This document shows positions 34,190-44,126 of a stretch of 64,000 bases of DNA, piece after piece. Positions within the stretch are counted from its first letter, which is position 1, and each line of letters starts with the position of its first letter. This stretch comes from Leadbetterella sp. (GTDB lineage Bacteria; Bacteroidota; Bacteroidia; Cytophagales; Spirosomataceae). Below the pieces are notes generated by a model. The model was given only the letters and a program-made list of their open reading frames with translations. It ran no database searches and was not told the origin of the DNA. The DNA is taken from contig JAHBUH010000010.1 in the NCBI GenBank assembly GCA_019638185.1, positions 62,001 to 126,000 of the forward strand, written 5' to 3'. The translations under genes were made by a program, and so were the position numbers.

Positions 34190-35252
34190 AGACATAGACT
34201 CCCCCTCCCTTCTTATTTTTAAAGACCGCGTAGTGCAGAATATCCGGGAGATGATCCGGGTGGCCGGCGGTACGGCCCGCCTTATGCCCCACGTGAAAAC
34301 CAATAAAATGGAGGCGGTGATCCGCCTGATGATGGCGGAAGGCATCACCCGTTTTAAGGCCGCCACCATTGCTGAAGCCGAACTGGCCGCTATGGCGGGT
34401 GCAGAGAGCGTGCTGATCTCGCACCAGTTGGTAGGCCCCAAGATCCACCGCCTGAAAAACCTGGTGGAAAAATACCCAGCTACCGCCTTTTCCACCCTGG
34501 CCGACTGCCGGGAAGTGGCTGATGAGCTGAGCCGGGTGATGGAGCAGGTTTCCGTATACCTGGATATCAATAACGGCATGAACCGCACGGGCCACGAGGT
34601 GAATGAAGACCTGGGGCCTTTCCTGGACCACGTGCTTTCCAAAGGCAATATCCTGGTCAGGGGGCTGCACATCTATGACGGGCATATCACCGATGCCGAT
34701 TTCTCCGAGCGCGAAAAGCGGGTGGACCAGGGCATGCACCTGCTGGATCAGTTCATCCGGGCCGCTACGGAAAAAACAGGAAGCCTGGAACTGGTATGTG
34801 GGGGCTCCCCGGCATTTACCGCCCACGTAAAGGCGGAAAACCGCATCCTGTCGCCCGGCACCAGTGTGTTCTGGGACTGGGGCTACGGCGATAAATTCAC
34901 GGAGCAGCATTTCAGCCCGGCGGCCTGGGTGCTGACCCGGGTGATCTCCAAACCCGCTGCCGGCATCATTACCGTAGACATGGGCCATAAGGCGGTTTCC
35001 GCCGAAAACCCGGTCAATCTCCGCATCCGTTTTCCTGAAAACCCCGACCTCCGCCTCATTAGTCAGAGCGAGGAGCACGGCGTGCTGGAAACCGACCGCT
35101 GGGAGAATTACCGGGTGGGCGATGTGCTGCTGGGCATTCCCTATCACGTATGCCCTACGGTGAATTTATATGACCAGGCCAGCGTTTTTGACCAGGGCAA
35201 ATACGCCGGCACCTGGGAGATCGCCGCCCGGAAAAGAAAAATCACGGTATGA
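34179..35252 (+). CDS. D-threonine aldolase / D-serine dehydratase-like PLP enzyme
   Basis: A 357-residue alanine-racemase-fold enzyme. ATG 34179 (MKYKDIDSPSLLIFKDR) matches the family start and overlaps the VOC gene by 11 bases. PLP-binding Lys40 lies in MPHVKTNK, followed by the substrate region DINNGMNRTG and LHIYDGH. The C-terminal divalent metal site shows as SEEHGVLE and HVCPTVNLYD. Family members split D-threonine or dehydrate D-serine. Expression would follow the palindrome-controlled ATPase promoter unless it has an internal start. The exact substrate is inferred only. Confidence 0.9.
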   Translation: MKYKDIDSPSLLIFKDRVVQNIREMIRVAGGTARLMPHVKTNKMEAVIRLMMAEGITRFKAATIAEAELAAMAGAESVLISHQLVGPKIHRLKNLVEKYPATAFSTLADCREVADELSRVMEQVSVYLDINNGMNRTGHEVNEDLGPFLDHVLSKGNILVRGLHIYDGHITDADFSEREKRVDQGMHLLDQFIRAATEKTGSLELVCGGSPAFTAHVKAENRILSPGTSVFWDWGYGDKFTEQHFSPAAWVLTRVISKPAAGIITVDMGHKAVSAENPVNLRIRFPENPDLRLISQSEEHGVLETDRWENYRVGDVLLGIPYHVCPTVNLYDQASVFDQGKYAGTWEIAARKRKITV

Positions 35253-35338
35253 ACCGGTGTTCTATTTTGAAAGAATCTAAACAGTGGATTAGCCCATTAA
35301 TTTTGTACAGAATAGAACTGTTCGTGCCTTTTTAAGGG

Positions 35339-35346
35339 TATTTTTG
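35339..35346 (+). promoter_or_regulatory. TAnnTTTG -7 box before the ccmF-type gene
   Basis: TATTTTTG lies 24 bases before the start codon at 35371. No TTG at the expected upstream distance. Confidence 0.45.
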
Positions 35347-35370
35347 TAGTTTAAATCAACTTAAGCGGTA

Positions 35371-37881
35371 ATGCTTCGTTCATATCTCGGGCAAATAGGC
35401 CATGCTTCGGTCATTCTGGCGTTTCTTTCCTCTGTAATTTCGACGTATGTGTATGTGCTGGCGTCCCGGCAGGAAAGTGCAGACTATTGGAAAAAGCTGG
35501 CTCCAAAACTTTTTATTGTACACGGTGTTTTCGTTTTGGGGGTAGTGGCTACCCTGTTTTCCATTGTTCTCAATAAATATTTTGAATATCACTACGCCTG
35601 GGATAACACCTCCCTGAGCCTCCCCATAGGTTACGCCATTTCCACTTTCTGGCAGGACCAGGAGGGAAGCTTCCTGCTGTGGATGTTCTGGAACGTGTGG
35701 GTGGGCTACGCCCTGATCTTCTGGTTCCGGACCAAAGGCAGCCAATACCGGGAATACGAAAACCCCATGATGGCGGTTTTTGCGGCGGTGCAGGCCTTCC
35801 TGACCAGCATGATCATCGGCGCTGTGCTTTTCGGCGATTTCAAGCTGGGCAGCACGCCGTTTCTCCTGCTCAAAGAATCCATGCCCCACCTGCCGATATG
35901 GGCCACTAATCCTGATTTTATACCCAAAGACGGCAACGGGCTGAACCCCCTGCTCCAGAATTACTGGATGGTGATCCACCCGCCTACCACTTTTTTAGGG
36001 TTCTCCATGACCACCGTGCCGTTTGCCTTTGCGGTGGCGGCCCTCTGGAAGCGAGACTATAAAGGCTGGGTCAAAGTAGCCCAGCCCTGGACACTGGCCG
36101 CCGCCGTGCTGCTGGGCGTGGGCATCATGATGGGGGCCGTATGGGCGTACGAGACCATGAACTTTGAAAGCTACTGGAACTGGGATCCCGTAGAAAACGG
36201 GGTGTATATTGCCTGGCTGGTGATGGTGGGTGCGCTACACACCATGATGATCTCGAACAAAAGCTCCTCGGCCCTGAAAACTACGTTTATCCTGGCCATT
36301 GCCCAGTTTATTATGGTGCTGTACAGTACCTTTTTAACCCGTAGCGGGGTGCTGGGCTCGGCTTCGGTACACTCGTTCACCGACCTGGGCCTTTCCGGTC
36401 AGCTGCTGGTGTACCTATTTTTCTTTATCCTGGTTTCCGTGGTATTACTGGCGGTGCGGTGGAAAGACCTGCCCCGGGATGAAAAAGAAGTTTCCACCTA
36501 TTCTTCTGATTTCTGGATATTTATAGGGGTGACCGTGCTGATCCTGGCGGCTTTCCAGCTGACCGTGACCACGTCTATCCCGGTTTATAATAAAATAGGG
36601 GAGCTGTTTGGGGTAAAACTGAATATGGCCATGCCTACAGATCCCGTGGCGCACTTTACGGTGTTCCAGATGTGGCTCTTCATTGGGGTGGTGATCCTTA
36701 CGGGCATTGCCCAGTATTTTTTCTGGAAAAACCAGGGTAAACTCACCTTTAATAAACTGGTGAATCCGCTGGTGATCAGCCTTCTGCTGACCGCCGTGGT
36801 CATTTCGCTGACCGGTGTGAATAAGTGGCAGTACATCCTGCTGCTGGCAGCGGGTATGTTCAGTATAGCGGCTAACCTGAGTATCCTTCTCCGCCTACGA
36901 AAGGGGAAGATAGCCGGTGGGGCGGTATCGCACATCGGGGTGGCCATGATGCTGATCGGGGCCATGTATTCTTCCGCCTATGAAAGGGTGATCTCGCTTA
37001 ATTTTGACGGGAATCAGCTTTTCCGCGATCAGAAAGACAATGCTGAAAGTACCCAGCTCTATATCCGGCGCCCTACCCGTATCCAGGACTTTAACCTGAC
37101 CTACGGCGGTGAATTCCTGAAGATCCGGAACATCCCCGGTTACGTGGAGCGGCGTTTTGTGCAGCAGGTGCTAAACAGCGACTATAAGGGCATACTGCGT
37201 GCCGACCTCATGGACGGTGATAAAATCCTGGCTAAGAAAGGCGATACCGTCAAATATAACAGCGAGAATACTTATTACCAGGTGAACTTTAAGCGGGGTG
37301 ATAAGGAAGATTTTAACCTCTATCCCCGCTACCAGATTAACCAGCAGATGGGGAATGTGGTTTCACCGGATATCAAGCATTACTGGAATAAAGATATCTA
37401 TACCCACGTGAATTACGTGACCACCGGCGATGAAAAGCAGTGGACCCCCACCGAAGAATACGCCGTGGCCCTGAAAGATACCTTCTTCCTGAATGACCAT
37501 ATCGCCATACTGGATGAAGTGAACCAGTTGAGCGAGCTGGACGGCATGCCGCTGAATGAAGGCGATGTGGCCGCAGAAGCCACCCTCCGTATCCTGGAGC
37601 GCGATGGCGAGCGGGTCCTGAAGCCGGTATTTGCCATTAAAGACCGGGAAATCTGGAGTATTCCCGTGGTCAGCAATGAACTGGGCATCCGGGCGCAGCT
37701 GCTGCGCATTGACCCGGCCACCGGCCTGTTTACCTTTGGGATTAACCGGGGCGAGAAAGAATACATCATCCTGAAGGCCATTGAAAAACCTTACATGAAT
37801 GTGCTTTGGATAGGTACGGTGCTGGTATTTATAGGTCTGGGCCTCAGCTCCTTCCGGCGGTTCCGGATAATTACCCAATGA
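35371..37881 (+). CDS. ccmF: CcmF/CcsA-family cytochrome c haem-assembly protein
   Basis: An 836-residue polytopic membrane protein that attaches haem to apocytochrome c. The tryptophan-rich haem-handling motif is present (FESYWNWDPVENGVYIAWL), as are external His regions (HPPTTFLGF) and LTRSGVLGSASVHSF, both CcmF-like. About 14-15 hydrophobic segments precede a C-terminal soluble region (about 560-800) and a final membrane helix. It is longer than proteobacterial CcmF (about 650) but normal for Bacteroidota. The DUF4230 gene overlaps its end by four bases. Other haem-assembly genes are not in this window. Confidence 0.9.
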   Translation: MLRSYLGQIGHASVILAFLSSVISTYVYVLASRQESADYWKKLAPKLFIVHGVFVLGVVATLFSIVLNKYFEYHYAWDNTSLSLPIGYAISTFWQDQEGSFLLWMFWNVWVGYALIFWFRTKGSQYREYENPMMAVFAAVQAFLTSMIIGAVLFGDFKLGSTPFLLLKESMPHLPIWATNPDFIPKDGNGLNPLLQNYWMVIHPPTTFLGFSMTTVPFAFAVAALWKRDYKGWVKVAQPWTLAAAVLLGVGIMMGAVWAYETMNFESYWNWDPVENGVYIAWLVMVGALHTMMISNKSSSALKTTFILAIAQFIMVLYSTFLTRSGVLGSASVHSFTDLGLSGQLLVYLFFFILVSVVLLAVRWKDLPRDEKEVSTYSSDFWIFIGVTVLILAAFQLTVTTSIPVYNKIGELFGVKLNMAMPTDPVAHFTVFQMWLFIGVVILTGIAQYFFWKNQGKLTFNKLVNPLVISLLLTAVVISLTGVNKWQYILLLAAGMFSIAANLSILLRLRKGKIAGGAVSHIGVAMMLIGAMYSSAYERVISLNFDGNQLFRDQKDNAESTQLYIRRPTRIQDFNLTYGGEFLKIRNIPGYVERRFVQQVLNSDYKGILRADLMDGDKILAKKGDTVKYNSENTYYQVNFKRGDKEDFNLYPRYQINQQMGNVVSPDIKHYWNKDIYTHVNYVTTGDEKQWTPTEEYAVALKDTFFLNDHIAILDEVNQLSELDGMPLNEGDVAAEATLRILERDGERVLKPVFAIKDREIWSIPVVSNELGIRAQLLRIDPATGLFTFGINRGEKEYIILKAIEKPYMNVLWIGTVLVFIGLGLSSFRRFRIITQ

Positions 37882-38477
37882 GAAAATGGATCTCCATAGC
37901 CTTTTATGCGCTTATCGCCGCGCTTCTCATCCTGATCTGGGAGAGCGTAAAATCCTTTAAGCTCTTCAAAGGCGGAGAGGCTGTTACCACCCATAATATC
38001 GTGCTGAAAGAGATTTCGGAGCTGGGTAAGCTGGAGCTGGTGAAATACGCTTACCGCGATGTGGTGGAGCAGAGCATTACCCGTGACTTCCTGCCGGACC
38101 CCAAGGCCATCCTGATTATACAGGGGGAAGCCGTGGGCTGTATAGACCTTCGTAAAGTAAAGGCGGAAGATATTACCAGTGTGGGCGATACCCTGGTGGT
38201 GAACCTGCCCAAACCGGAGATCTGCTACCATAAAATAGACCACAGCCGCTCTAAAGTATACCACACCGAATACGCCTTTATGAATGAAGGCCTGCTGCTG
38301 GAAGAAGCCTACAAAAGGGCAGAACAGCAAATCCTCCAGTCTGCCCTGGATTCCGATATCCTGGAGCAAACCCGCCAGAACGCCGGCCTGGTATTGAAGC
38401 CCCTCCTGGAGAACGCAACCGGCCGGAAAGTGGTGCTCCGTTACCCCCTGGAAGGCGAGCTGAAACGCCTGAAATAA
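37878..38477 (+). CDS. DUF4230-family membrane-anchored protein
   Basis: A 199-residue protein with one N-terminal membrane anchor (WISIAFYALIAALLILIW) and a DUF4230 domain: VTTHNIVLKEISELGKLELVK, IIQGEAVGCIDLRKVK, DTLVVNLPKPEICYHKID and a helical tail (EEAYKRAEQQILQSALDSDI). ATG 37878 overlaps the ccmF stop by four bases, indicating coupling. The domain resembles prohibitin/SPFH-like secretion stalks in shape but its role is unknown. Linkage to cytochrome c assembly is by position only. Confidence 0.85.
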   Translation: MRKWISIAFYALIAALLILIWESVKSFKLFKGGEAVTTHNIVLKEISELGKLELVKYAYRDVVEQSITRDFLPDPKAILIIQGEAVGCIDLRKVKAEDITSVGDTLVVNLPKPEICYHKIDHSRSKVYHTEYAFMNEGLLLEEAYKRAEQQILQSALDSDILEQTRQNAGLVLKPLLENATGRKVVLRYPLEGELKRLK

Positions 38478-38561
38478 ACGGAATTATTCTAAATTTTGTG
38501 GTTCAAGTTCTCTTTTCGGTATTATCCGGAAAGATACATTCGGATATATCCAAATAGCCGG

Positions 38562-38569
38562 TATATTTG
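38562..38569 (+). promoter_or_regulatory. TAnnTTTG -7 box before the second SusC gene
   Basis: TATATTTG lies 52 bases before the start codon at 38622 and fits the Bacteroidota -7 consensus. Upstream TTG not evident. Confidence 0.5.
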
Positions 38570-38621
38570 TGGAATCTCGAATAGTCCATTTTTTTTCAAT
38601 CTAAAACAAAAAAACTATCTC

Positions 38622-41600
38622 ATGAGAAAAATTCTATATTTGTTTATGACGCTCGGGCTGGTGGCTCCTATGTACGGAGCTCCTGTACCGGACAAAACCG
38701 CCCTCATTTCCGGTACGGGCGCCCTGGATGTCATCAGGGGTAAAGTAACCGGTGCTGACGGTCCCATTCCGGGAGCCACCGTCACTGTAGTAGGAACCAA
38801 TACGGCTACCGTCACGGACGCCGAAGGGAACTACTCCATCGATGCCGCCCGCGGGGCAGTGCTGCGGTTTTCCTCTGTAGGCTATACCTCCAAAGAGGTT
38901 ACGGTCAGTTCTAACACCCTGAATGTGATCCTGGAAGATGATCAGAACACCCTGAATGAAGTGGTGGTGGTAGGGTATGGTACCCAGAAGAAAGGGAACC
39001 TGACCGGTGCCGTGTCTTCCATTAATGTGAGAGAAAACCTGGAATCCCGGCCTATCGCCGATGTGGGCCGTGCCATCCAGGGATCTACGCCGGGTTTAAC
39101 CATTACCATCCCCAGCGGTGAAGTAGGCTCTGATCCGACCATCCGGATCCGCGGTGCGCTCTCGTCTGTTCAGGGAAACAGCACGCCGCTTATCCTGCTG
39201 GATAACGTGGAAATCCCCAGCATCCAGTACGTGAACCCGGATGATGTGGAGTCCATCACCGTGCTGAAAGATGCGGCTTCTTCTTCCATTTACGGCGCAA
39301 AAGCCGCCTTCGGGGTGATCCTGATCACTACTAAAACGGGTGGTTCCAAAGACAAGATCACCGTGAACTACTCCAATAACTTCTCTTTCCAGAATCCTTT
39401 CAAAGATTATGAGATGGGGCGGGTGAATGCCCTTAAATACTCCATTGATGCCCTGGACAGGGTAGGCGGGGCTGCTTACGGCGCCTTTTACCGGGTAGAC
39501 CGTCAGAGCTATCAAAGATCCGTGGAATGGGATAAAAAGTACGGCTCTACCATCGGGGCCAATGACCCTACGGTGTACGGCCGTGACTGGTATGTGGATC
39601 CGGGTTCGCCCACGGTTAAATACGGTGTTCGTACCTATGACCCGTATGATTACATGATCCGGGAATGGGCGCCTTCCCAAACCCACAATATGTCGCTGAA
39701 CGGATCGGTGGGCAAAACCCGGTATACCGCCACCTTCGGCCTGCTGAACCAGAGCGGGATGCTGAAACCCGGTGATTCTGACCGTTTTAAAAGGTATAAC
39801 GGTGCCCTGCGCTTATCCAACGATATCAATAAATACCTGACCATCCGGGGTGGTGCCATGTTTACCCAGAGAAACAAGACCATGCCGTATGCCACTAACT
39901 CCACCACCGCTGACCCCTGGCTGTACATGTACCGCTGGAGCTCGCTCTACCCTATGGGATACGACGAGCTGGGTAATGCTATCCGGAGCCCGTGGAGTGA
40001 AAACCTGGCCGCCAATCAGGCGTCCATGCGTCATAATTATATTAACCTGAATGCCGGAACTACCATTAACCTTACCAAAAACTGGAAGGTGGATGTAGAC
40101 TATACCTTTACCAATGAAGACTACAGCATCAGCCGGAACGGTACCCGGTTTACCGCTGCTAACTCGTGGGTGGCCGGCAAGCCGCGGAACGATGCTAACG
40201 GTAAGCCCGTGTATGTGAACACAGACGGCCAGGTGGTAGACGCCGGAACGGCAGGGGCCATCCGTGCCTATGACCTTTCTTACGACGCTTATACCGCTAA
40301 CGGTACTAACCCGGATCATATTTATCTCCGGGCGGAAAACAGCTACCGGAATACGGTGAACGCCCTGACCACCTACGACCTGCGCATCAACCCGGCTAAC
40401 GAATTCAAGTTTATAGCAGGACTTAACCGGGTAACCACGGACGGAAAGTATAACTGGACCCAGCGTACTAACCTGCTGGACATCACGAACCCGCAGTTTG
40501 ACCTGGCTGTAGGCGATATCACCGGTAGCGGTGGCGTTTACTGGGATGCGCAGCTGGGGTATTTCGGCCGGATAAACTATGTGCATAAAGACCGATACCT
40601 GCTGGAAGGTAACCTCCGGTACGACGGCTCTTCCAAGTTCCCTACGGATCTGCGGTGGCGCTGGTTCAAGTCTTTCTCTGCGGGCTGGATAGCTTCGGAG
40701 GAATCGTTTATGGAGTGGACCAAGCCCGTGCTGAGCCATTTGAAATTGAGAGGCTCCTGGGGTGTGATCGGAAACCAGACCGTGCCGTCTGACCTCTACA
40801 TTTCCAATATGACCGCCGGCCAGATCCTTTGGTTTGTGAATAATAACCCGGTGAATGCGGTGGGTTCTCCTTCGCTGAATGTACCTAATGTTACCTGGGA
40901 AGACCTGGAAACCCTGGACTTCGGGGTGGATGCCCGTTTCCTGCATAATAAGCTGGGCGTGACTTTTGACTGGTTCAGAAAAACCACGAAAAACATGTTT
41001 TCGCCGCTGGAAGGTACCACCTGGACCATCGGTGCCGGTGCTCCTCTCGGAAACTACGGTACCCTTACCACCACCGGTTTTGAAGTGGCGGTAGATTTTA
41101 ATCACCGTTTTGCGAACGGCCTGGGCATTAACCTGCGTGCTAACCTGGATGACGCCAAATCCGTGTTCAATGACTATACCTCTTCCCGGCTGATGGGTTC
41201 TAACTATGACGGAAAAGTGTACGGTGAGATCTGGGGTTACGAGACAGACCGCCTCTATGGTTACGATGACTTCGTGCTGGGACCTGACGGCAAGCCCGTA
41301 CTGGTGACCCTCACCCAGGATATGACCAAATACAACACCAGCGGCGGCGGAAAGGCCTACCAGCTGAAAGACCCGAACGGCGTTTATCAGCCCCGCTTCC
41401 AGAACTCGTCTAACTTCTTCTTCGGCCCCGGCGATGTGAAATTCGTGGACCGGAACGGTGACGGCGAGATCGATAACGGTGACGGTACCATAGATAATCC
41501 CGGTGACATGAAGGTGATCGGTAACTTTACCCCGCGGTATAACTATGGCTTCCGGATCGGGGCAGATTACAAGGGCTTCGACTTCTCTGCCTTCTTCCAG

Positions 41601-42065
41601 GGGGTAGGCCAGCGCAGTGTATGGGGCGAGGGCTTCCTGGCCATTCCGGGCTTCAACGTTTCAGACGGTGCCATGCCGGCGGCCATTGTAAACGACTACT
41701 GGACACCGGATAACCAGGGCGCATTTTATCCTGCGGCCTTCAATAACGGCGGTACGGCTAACGTGAATAACATGCAGGTGCAGAGCCGCTACCTGCTGGA
41801 TATGTCATACCTGAGGGCTAAAAACATTACCCTGGGCTATAGCGTCCCGAAAGAGGTGCTGCAGCGCATATCGGTGAACAGCCTCCGGCTCTACGTGTCC
41901 CTGGAAAACTTCTTTACCTGGGATAAGCTGAACGGCCTGCCCATAGATCCGGAAGAAGTAGCGGGTTATTCCATGTTTAACACCACCAACTACAACAGCG
42001 GACGGACAGGTGTGGGTACTCCTACCTTTAAAAGTGCTTCACTTGGACTTCAGTTAAACTTCTAA
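38622..42065 (+). CDS. SusC/RagA-family TonB-dependent transporter (second pair)
   Basis: A 1147-residue SusC-type transporter. ATG 38622 (MRKILYLFMTLGLV) gives a clean signal peptide; in-frame codons upstream cross the promoter and were discarded. The carboxypeptidase-regulatory-like domain (VIRGKVTGADGPIPGATVTV), the signature VVVGYGTQKKGNLTGAV, and the plug (ESITVLKDAASSSIYGAKAA, FGVILITTK) are intact. The barrel ends in a terminal Phe (ASLGLQLNF). It imports the ligand bound by the SusD protein 13 bases downstream. The two secreted phosphoesterases after the pair suggest a phosphate-ester or phosphorylated sugar ligand. Confidence 0.97.
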   Translation: MRKILYLFMTLGLVAPMYGAPVPDKTALISGTGALDVIRGKVTGADGPIPGATVTVVGTNTATVTDAEGNYSIDAARGAVLRFSSVGYTSKEVTVSSNTLNVILEDDQNTLNEVVVVGYGTQKKGNLTGAVSSINVRENLESRPIADVGRAIQGSTPGLTITIPSGEVGSDPTIRIRGALSSVQGNSTPLILLDNVEIPSIQYVNPDDVESITVLKDAASSSIYGAKAAFGVILITTKTGGSKDKITVNYSNNFSFQNPFKDYEMGRVNALKYSIDALDRVGGAAYGAFYRVDRQSYQRSVEWDKKYGSTIGANDPTVYGRDWYVDPGSPTVKYGVRTYDPYDYMIREWAPSQTHNMSLNGSVGKTRYTATFGLLNQSGMLKPGDSDRFKRYNGALRLSNDINKYLTIRGGAMFTQRNKTMPYATNSTTADPWLYMYRWSSLYPMGYDELGNAIRSPWSENLAANQASMRHNYINLNAGTTINLTKNWKVDVDYTFTNEDYSISRNGTRFTAANSWVAGKPRNDANGKPVYVNTDGQVVDAGTAGAIRAYDLSYDAYTANGTNPDHIYLRAENSYRNTVNALTTYDLRINPANEFKFIAGLNRVTTDGKYNWTQRTNLLDITNPQFDLAVGDITGSGGVYWDAQLGYFGRINYVHKDRYLLEGNLRYDGSSKFPTDLRWRWFKSFSAGWIASEESFMEWTKPVLSHLKLRGSWGVIGNQTVPSDLYISNMTAGQILWFVNNNPVNAVGSPSLNVPNVTWEDLETLDFGVDARFLHNKLGVTFDWFRKTTKNMFSPLEGTTWTIGAGAPLGNYGTLTTTGFEVAVDFNHRFANGLGINLRANLDDAKSVFNDYTSSRLMGSNYDGKVYGEIWGYETDRLYGYDDFVLGPDGKPVLVTLTQDMTKYNTSGGGKAYQLKDPNGVYQPRFQNSSNFFFGPGDVKFVDRNGDGEIDNGDGTIDNPGDMKVIGNFTPRYNYGFRIGADYKGFDFSAFFQGVGQRSVWGEGFLAIPGFNVSDGAMPAAIVNDYWTPDNQGAFYPAAFNNGGTANVNNMQVQSRYLLDMSYLRAKNITLGYSVPKEVLQRISVNSLRLYVSLENFFTWDKLNGLPIDPEEVAGYSMFNTTNYNSGRTGVGTPTFKSASLGLQLNF

Positions 42066-42078
42066 TTATTGTAAAGAC

Positions 42079-43920
42079 ATGAGTATCAAGAAAAATATAA
42101 CTTACATGTTACTGGCTGCCACCTCTTTTATGGCAGCGTGTAACCCAGACGTGCTGGACAGGCCGGAGCTGACCAAGGTAAACGACAATACCTTCTGGAA
42201 GAACGAGACTGACCTGAGACTGTATGCCAACAGTTTCTACGAAAACTATTTCGTAGGCTATAACTCCAGTTTTGGTACGGCGTATACACCTTTAAGGGGC
42301 TATATCTTTGCCGATGACTTCACCTCTACCGGTACCCAGGGCGGGTTTGAGACCACCGTGCCTAACAGCCGGGGCTCCAGTACGGCCACACCTACCATGC
42401 AGGACCGCTACTCCGGACCTTCCTGGAACTTCTACTGGGTGCGTAAGTCGAACGTAATGCTGGACCGGATGAGCAAAAAAATGAAGGGCGTCATCACCCC
42501 TGACCAGTATAATCACTGGGAAGGCATAGGCCGCCTGTTCAGAGGCTACGAATACTCCCGCCTGGTAGGGGTTTTCGGCGATGTACCTTACTTTGATACC
42601 GAAGTAGACCCCAGCAATCAGGAAGCCATGTATAAAGAGCGCACTCCGCGGGGAGAAGTCATGGACAAAGTGTATGACGACTTCAAGTTTGCCCTGGCCA
42701 ATATCCGTACAGACGATGGCCTGGGGTACGTGAACCGCTACATTGCGGCCGCCGTGATCTCTAACTGCATGCTCTTTGAAGGATCGTGGCAGCGCTACCA
42801 CGGGCTGGATGCCGCCCGTTCCAAAAAATACCTGGAACTGGCCGTGGAAGCATCGCAGCTGGTGATGAACAGTGGCAAGTGGACTTTCGGAAGCGACTTT
42901 AAAAGCCTGTTTGCTTCAGAAAACCTGGCCGGTAACCCCGAAGTACTGCTTTTCAGAAGCTACGTTTCGCCCCGCCTGACCCATTCTATCGGATCGTACA
43001 GTAACGGTACCGAAGGGCAGGCCGCTGCGGCTAACCTGAACCTGCTGAAGTCTTTTATCTGTAGTGACGGTGAAGTATGGCAGAACTCCAAGTTAGCTAA
43101 TGCCAAAAGCTTTGGCATCCGTAACCTGACCCTGACCCGTGACCCGCGTTTTGAGGCCACTTTCCTGGATACCGTAAATGTGCCGGCGGCTACCTTAGCG
43201 TATGCGCATAAGTTTGCCAGCCGAGCAGCCCTGGGCTTCATGTACGGGGGAACGTATCCGCCGGAGTGGGGTAGCAATACCAACACCAGCGATGCACCCA
43301 TCTACCGCCTGGCGGAAGTGGTGCTGAACTGGATAGAGGCTAAGCAGATCCTGGCGGAATTCCACGGCGGTGCTGCCGTTACCCAGGCAGACATAGACCG
43401 CTCTATTAACGCCATCCGGAACCGGCCGCTGGATGCCGTGGCTACAGCCAAAGGCATCAAAAAGACCGCTCCGCTGCAGTTGACCAGCCTTCCCAATGAC
43501 CCCGCCCGCGATGCCGACGTGAGCCCGCTCATGTGGGAGATCCGCCGGGAAAGACGGATGGAGTTTGTATTTGAGCATACCCGCCTGAACGACATCCGCC
43601 GGTGGAAGAAGTTGCAATACATGAACTTCCAGAACCCGGATTACTCCCTGGGTCCGTGGATAGATGCCCGCAGGGAGCTGGCCACCCAGCTGACCACCGC
43701 GTATGTTAACCGCCTGAAAGTAATGAAAGAAGACGGCACCATAGTGACCTATAACGGCAGTAACCGTGACCAGATGGTGGGTTACTACGTGGTACTGAAC
43801 TATGCTAACCGGGTAGCTTTCACTGACCGGGTTTACCTGTCGCCTATAGGCCGGAACGAGATCCAGGCCTACAAGGAGCGCGGCTATACCCTGACCCAAA
43901 ACCCCGGCTGGGGCGAATAA
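42079..43920 (+). CDS. SusD/RagB-family lipoprotein (second pair)
   Basis: A 613-residue SusD-like lipoprotein with lipobox SFMAAC (Cys21) and the family pattern PDVLDRPELTKVNDNTFWKNE, the TPR-like GIGRLFRGYEYSRLVGVFGD and VPYFDTEVDPSN, and the C-terminal IRRERRMEFVFEHTRLNDIR with RRWKKLQ. It is longer than the first SusD (529). It follows SusC after 13 bases and is followed by a terminator at 43938, so susCD form a two-gene unit; the phosphoesterase genes are likely separately transcribed. Confidence 0.97.
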   Translation: MSIKKNITYMLLAATSFMAACNPDVLDRPELTKVNDNTFWKNETDLRLYANSFYENYFVGYNSSFGTAYTPLRGYIFADDFTSTGTQGGFETTVPNSRGSSTATPTMQDRYSGPSWNFYWVRKSNVMLDRMSKKMKGVITPDQYNHWEGIGRLFRGYEYSRLVGVFGDVPYFDTEVDPSNQEAMYKERTPRGEVMDKVYDDFKFALANIRTDDGLGYVNRYIAAAVISNCMLFEGSWQRYHGLDAARSKKYLELAVEASQLVMNSGKWTFGSDFKSLFASENLAGNPEVLLFRSYVSPRLTHSIGSYSNGTEGQAAAANLNLLKSFICSDGEVWQNSKLANAKSFGIRNLTLTRDPRFEATFLDTVNVPAATLAYAHKFASRAALGFMYGGTYPPEWGSNTNTSDAPIYRLAEVVLNWIEAKQILAEFHGGAAVTQADIDRSINAIRNRPLDAVATAKGIKKTAPLQLTSLPNDPARDADVSPLMWEIRRERRMEFVFEHTRLNDIRRWKKLQYMNFQNPDYSLGPWIDARRELATQLTTAYVNRLKVMKEDGTIVTYNGSNRDQMVGYYVVLNYANRVAFTDRVYLSPIGRNEIQAYKERGYTLTQNPGWGE

Positions 43921-43937
43921 GATCAGGCTGTTTTGAA

Positions 43938-43983
43938 GATGTCTCCTGCGTTTGAATAAGTAAACACAGGGGACATCTTTTTT
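43938..43983 (+). terminator. Terminator after the second SusCD pair
   Basis: GATGTCTCCTG (43938-43948) pairs with CAGGGGACATC (43967-43977) with one T-G pair, followed by TTTTTT (43978-43983). It starts 18 bases after the SusD stop. Confidence 0.9.
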
Positions 43984-43990
43984 AAAGAAT

Positions 43991-44125
43991 GAGCTGTGAG
44001 CCATACGGCAGATGCCGGGTAGCGCCTCACTTTATCCATCTACAGCACATGGGTGGCCCCATGTATCCGCCCCGCGGATGGCGGTGAGTATTCAGTCCGT
44101 AGCTCGTAGCTTAAAATTTTATACA
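43991..44125. repeat. AGCT-rich intergenic repeats and small palindromes
   Basis: This gap holds GAGCTGTGAGCC (43991), CATGGG..CCCATG around a 4-base loop (44048-44063) and, next to the start codon, TAGCTCGTAGCTTAAAATTTT then ATACA in two adjoining pieces. A close relative of the last element precedes the gene at 55942, and a shorter one precedes 45992. No protein-coding content. Confidence 0.5.
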
Positions 44126-44126
44126 C

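Noticed and set aside
38496..38621. In-frame 42-codon extension of the second SusC gene
   Set aside because: It covers the promoter region and would bury the signal peptide starting at 38622.
39813..41105. 430-codon open frame antisense to the second SusC gene
   Set aside because: It mirrors the codon pattern of a clear SusC gene and has a His/Gly/Arg-rich, non-protein-like composition; similar long antisense frames lie over the FHA gene (47443-48522) and the CerR-like gene (54904-55890).
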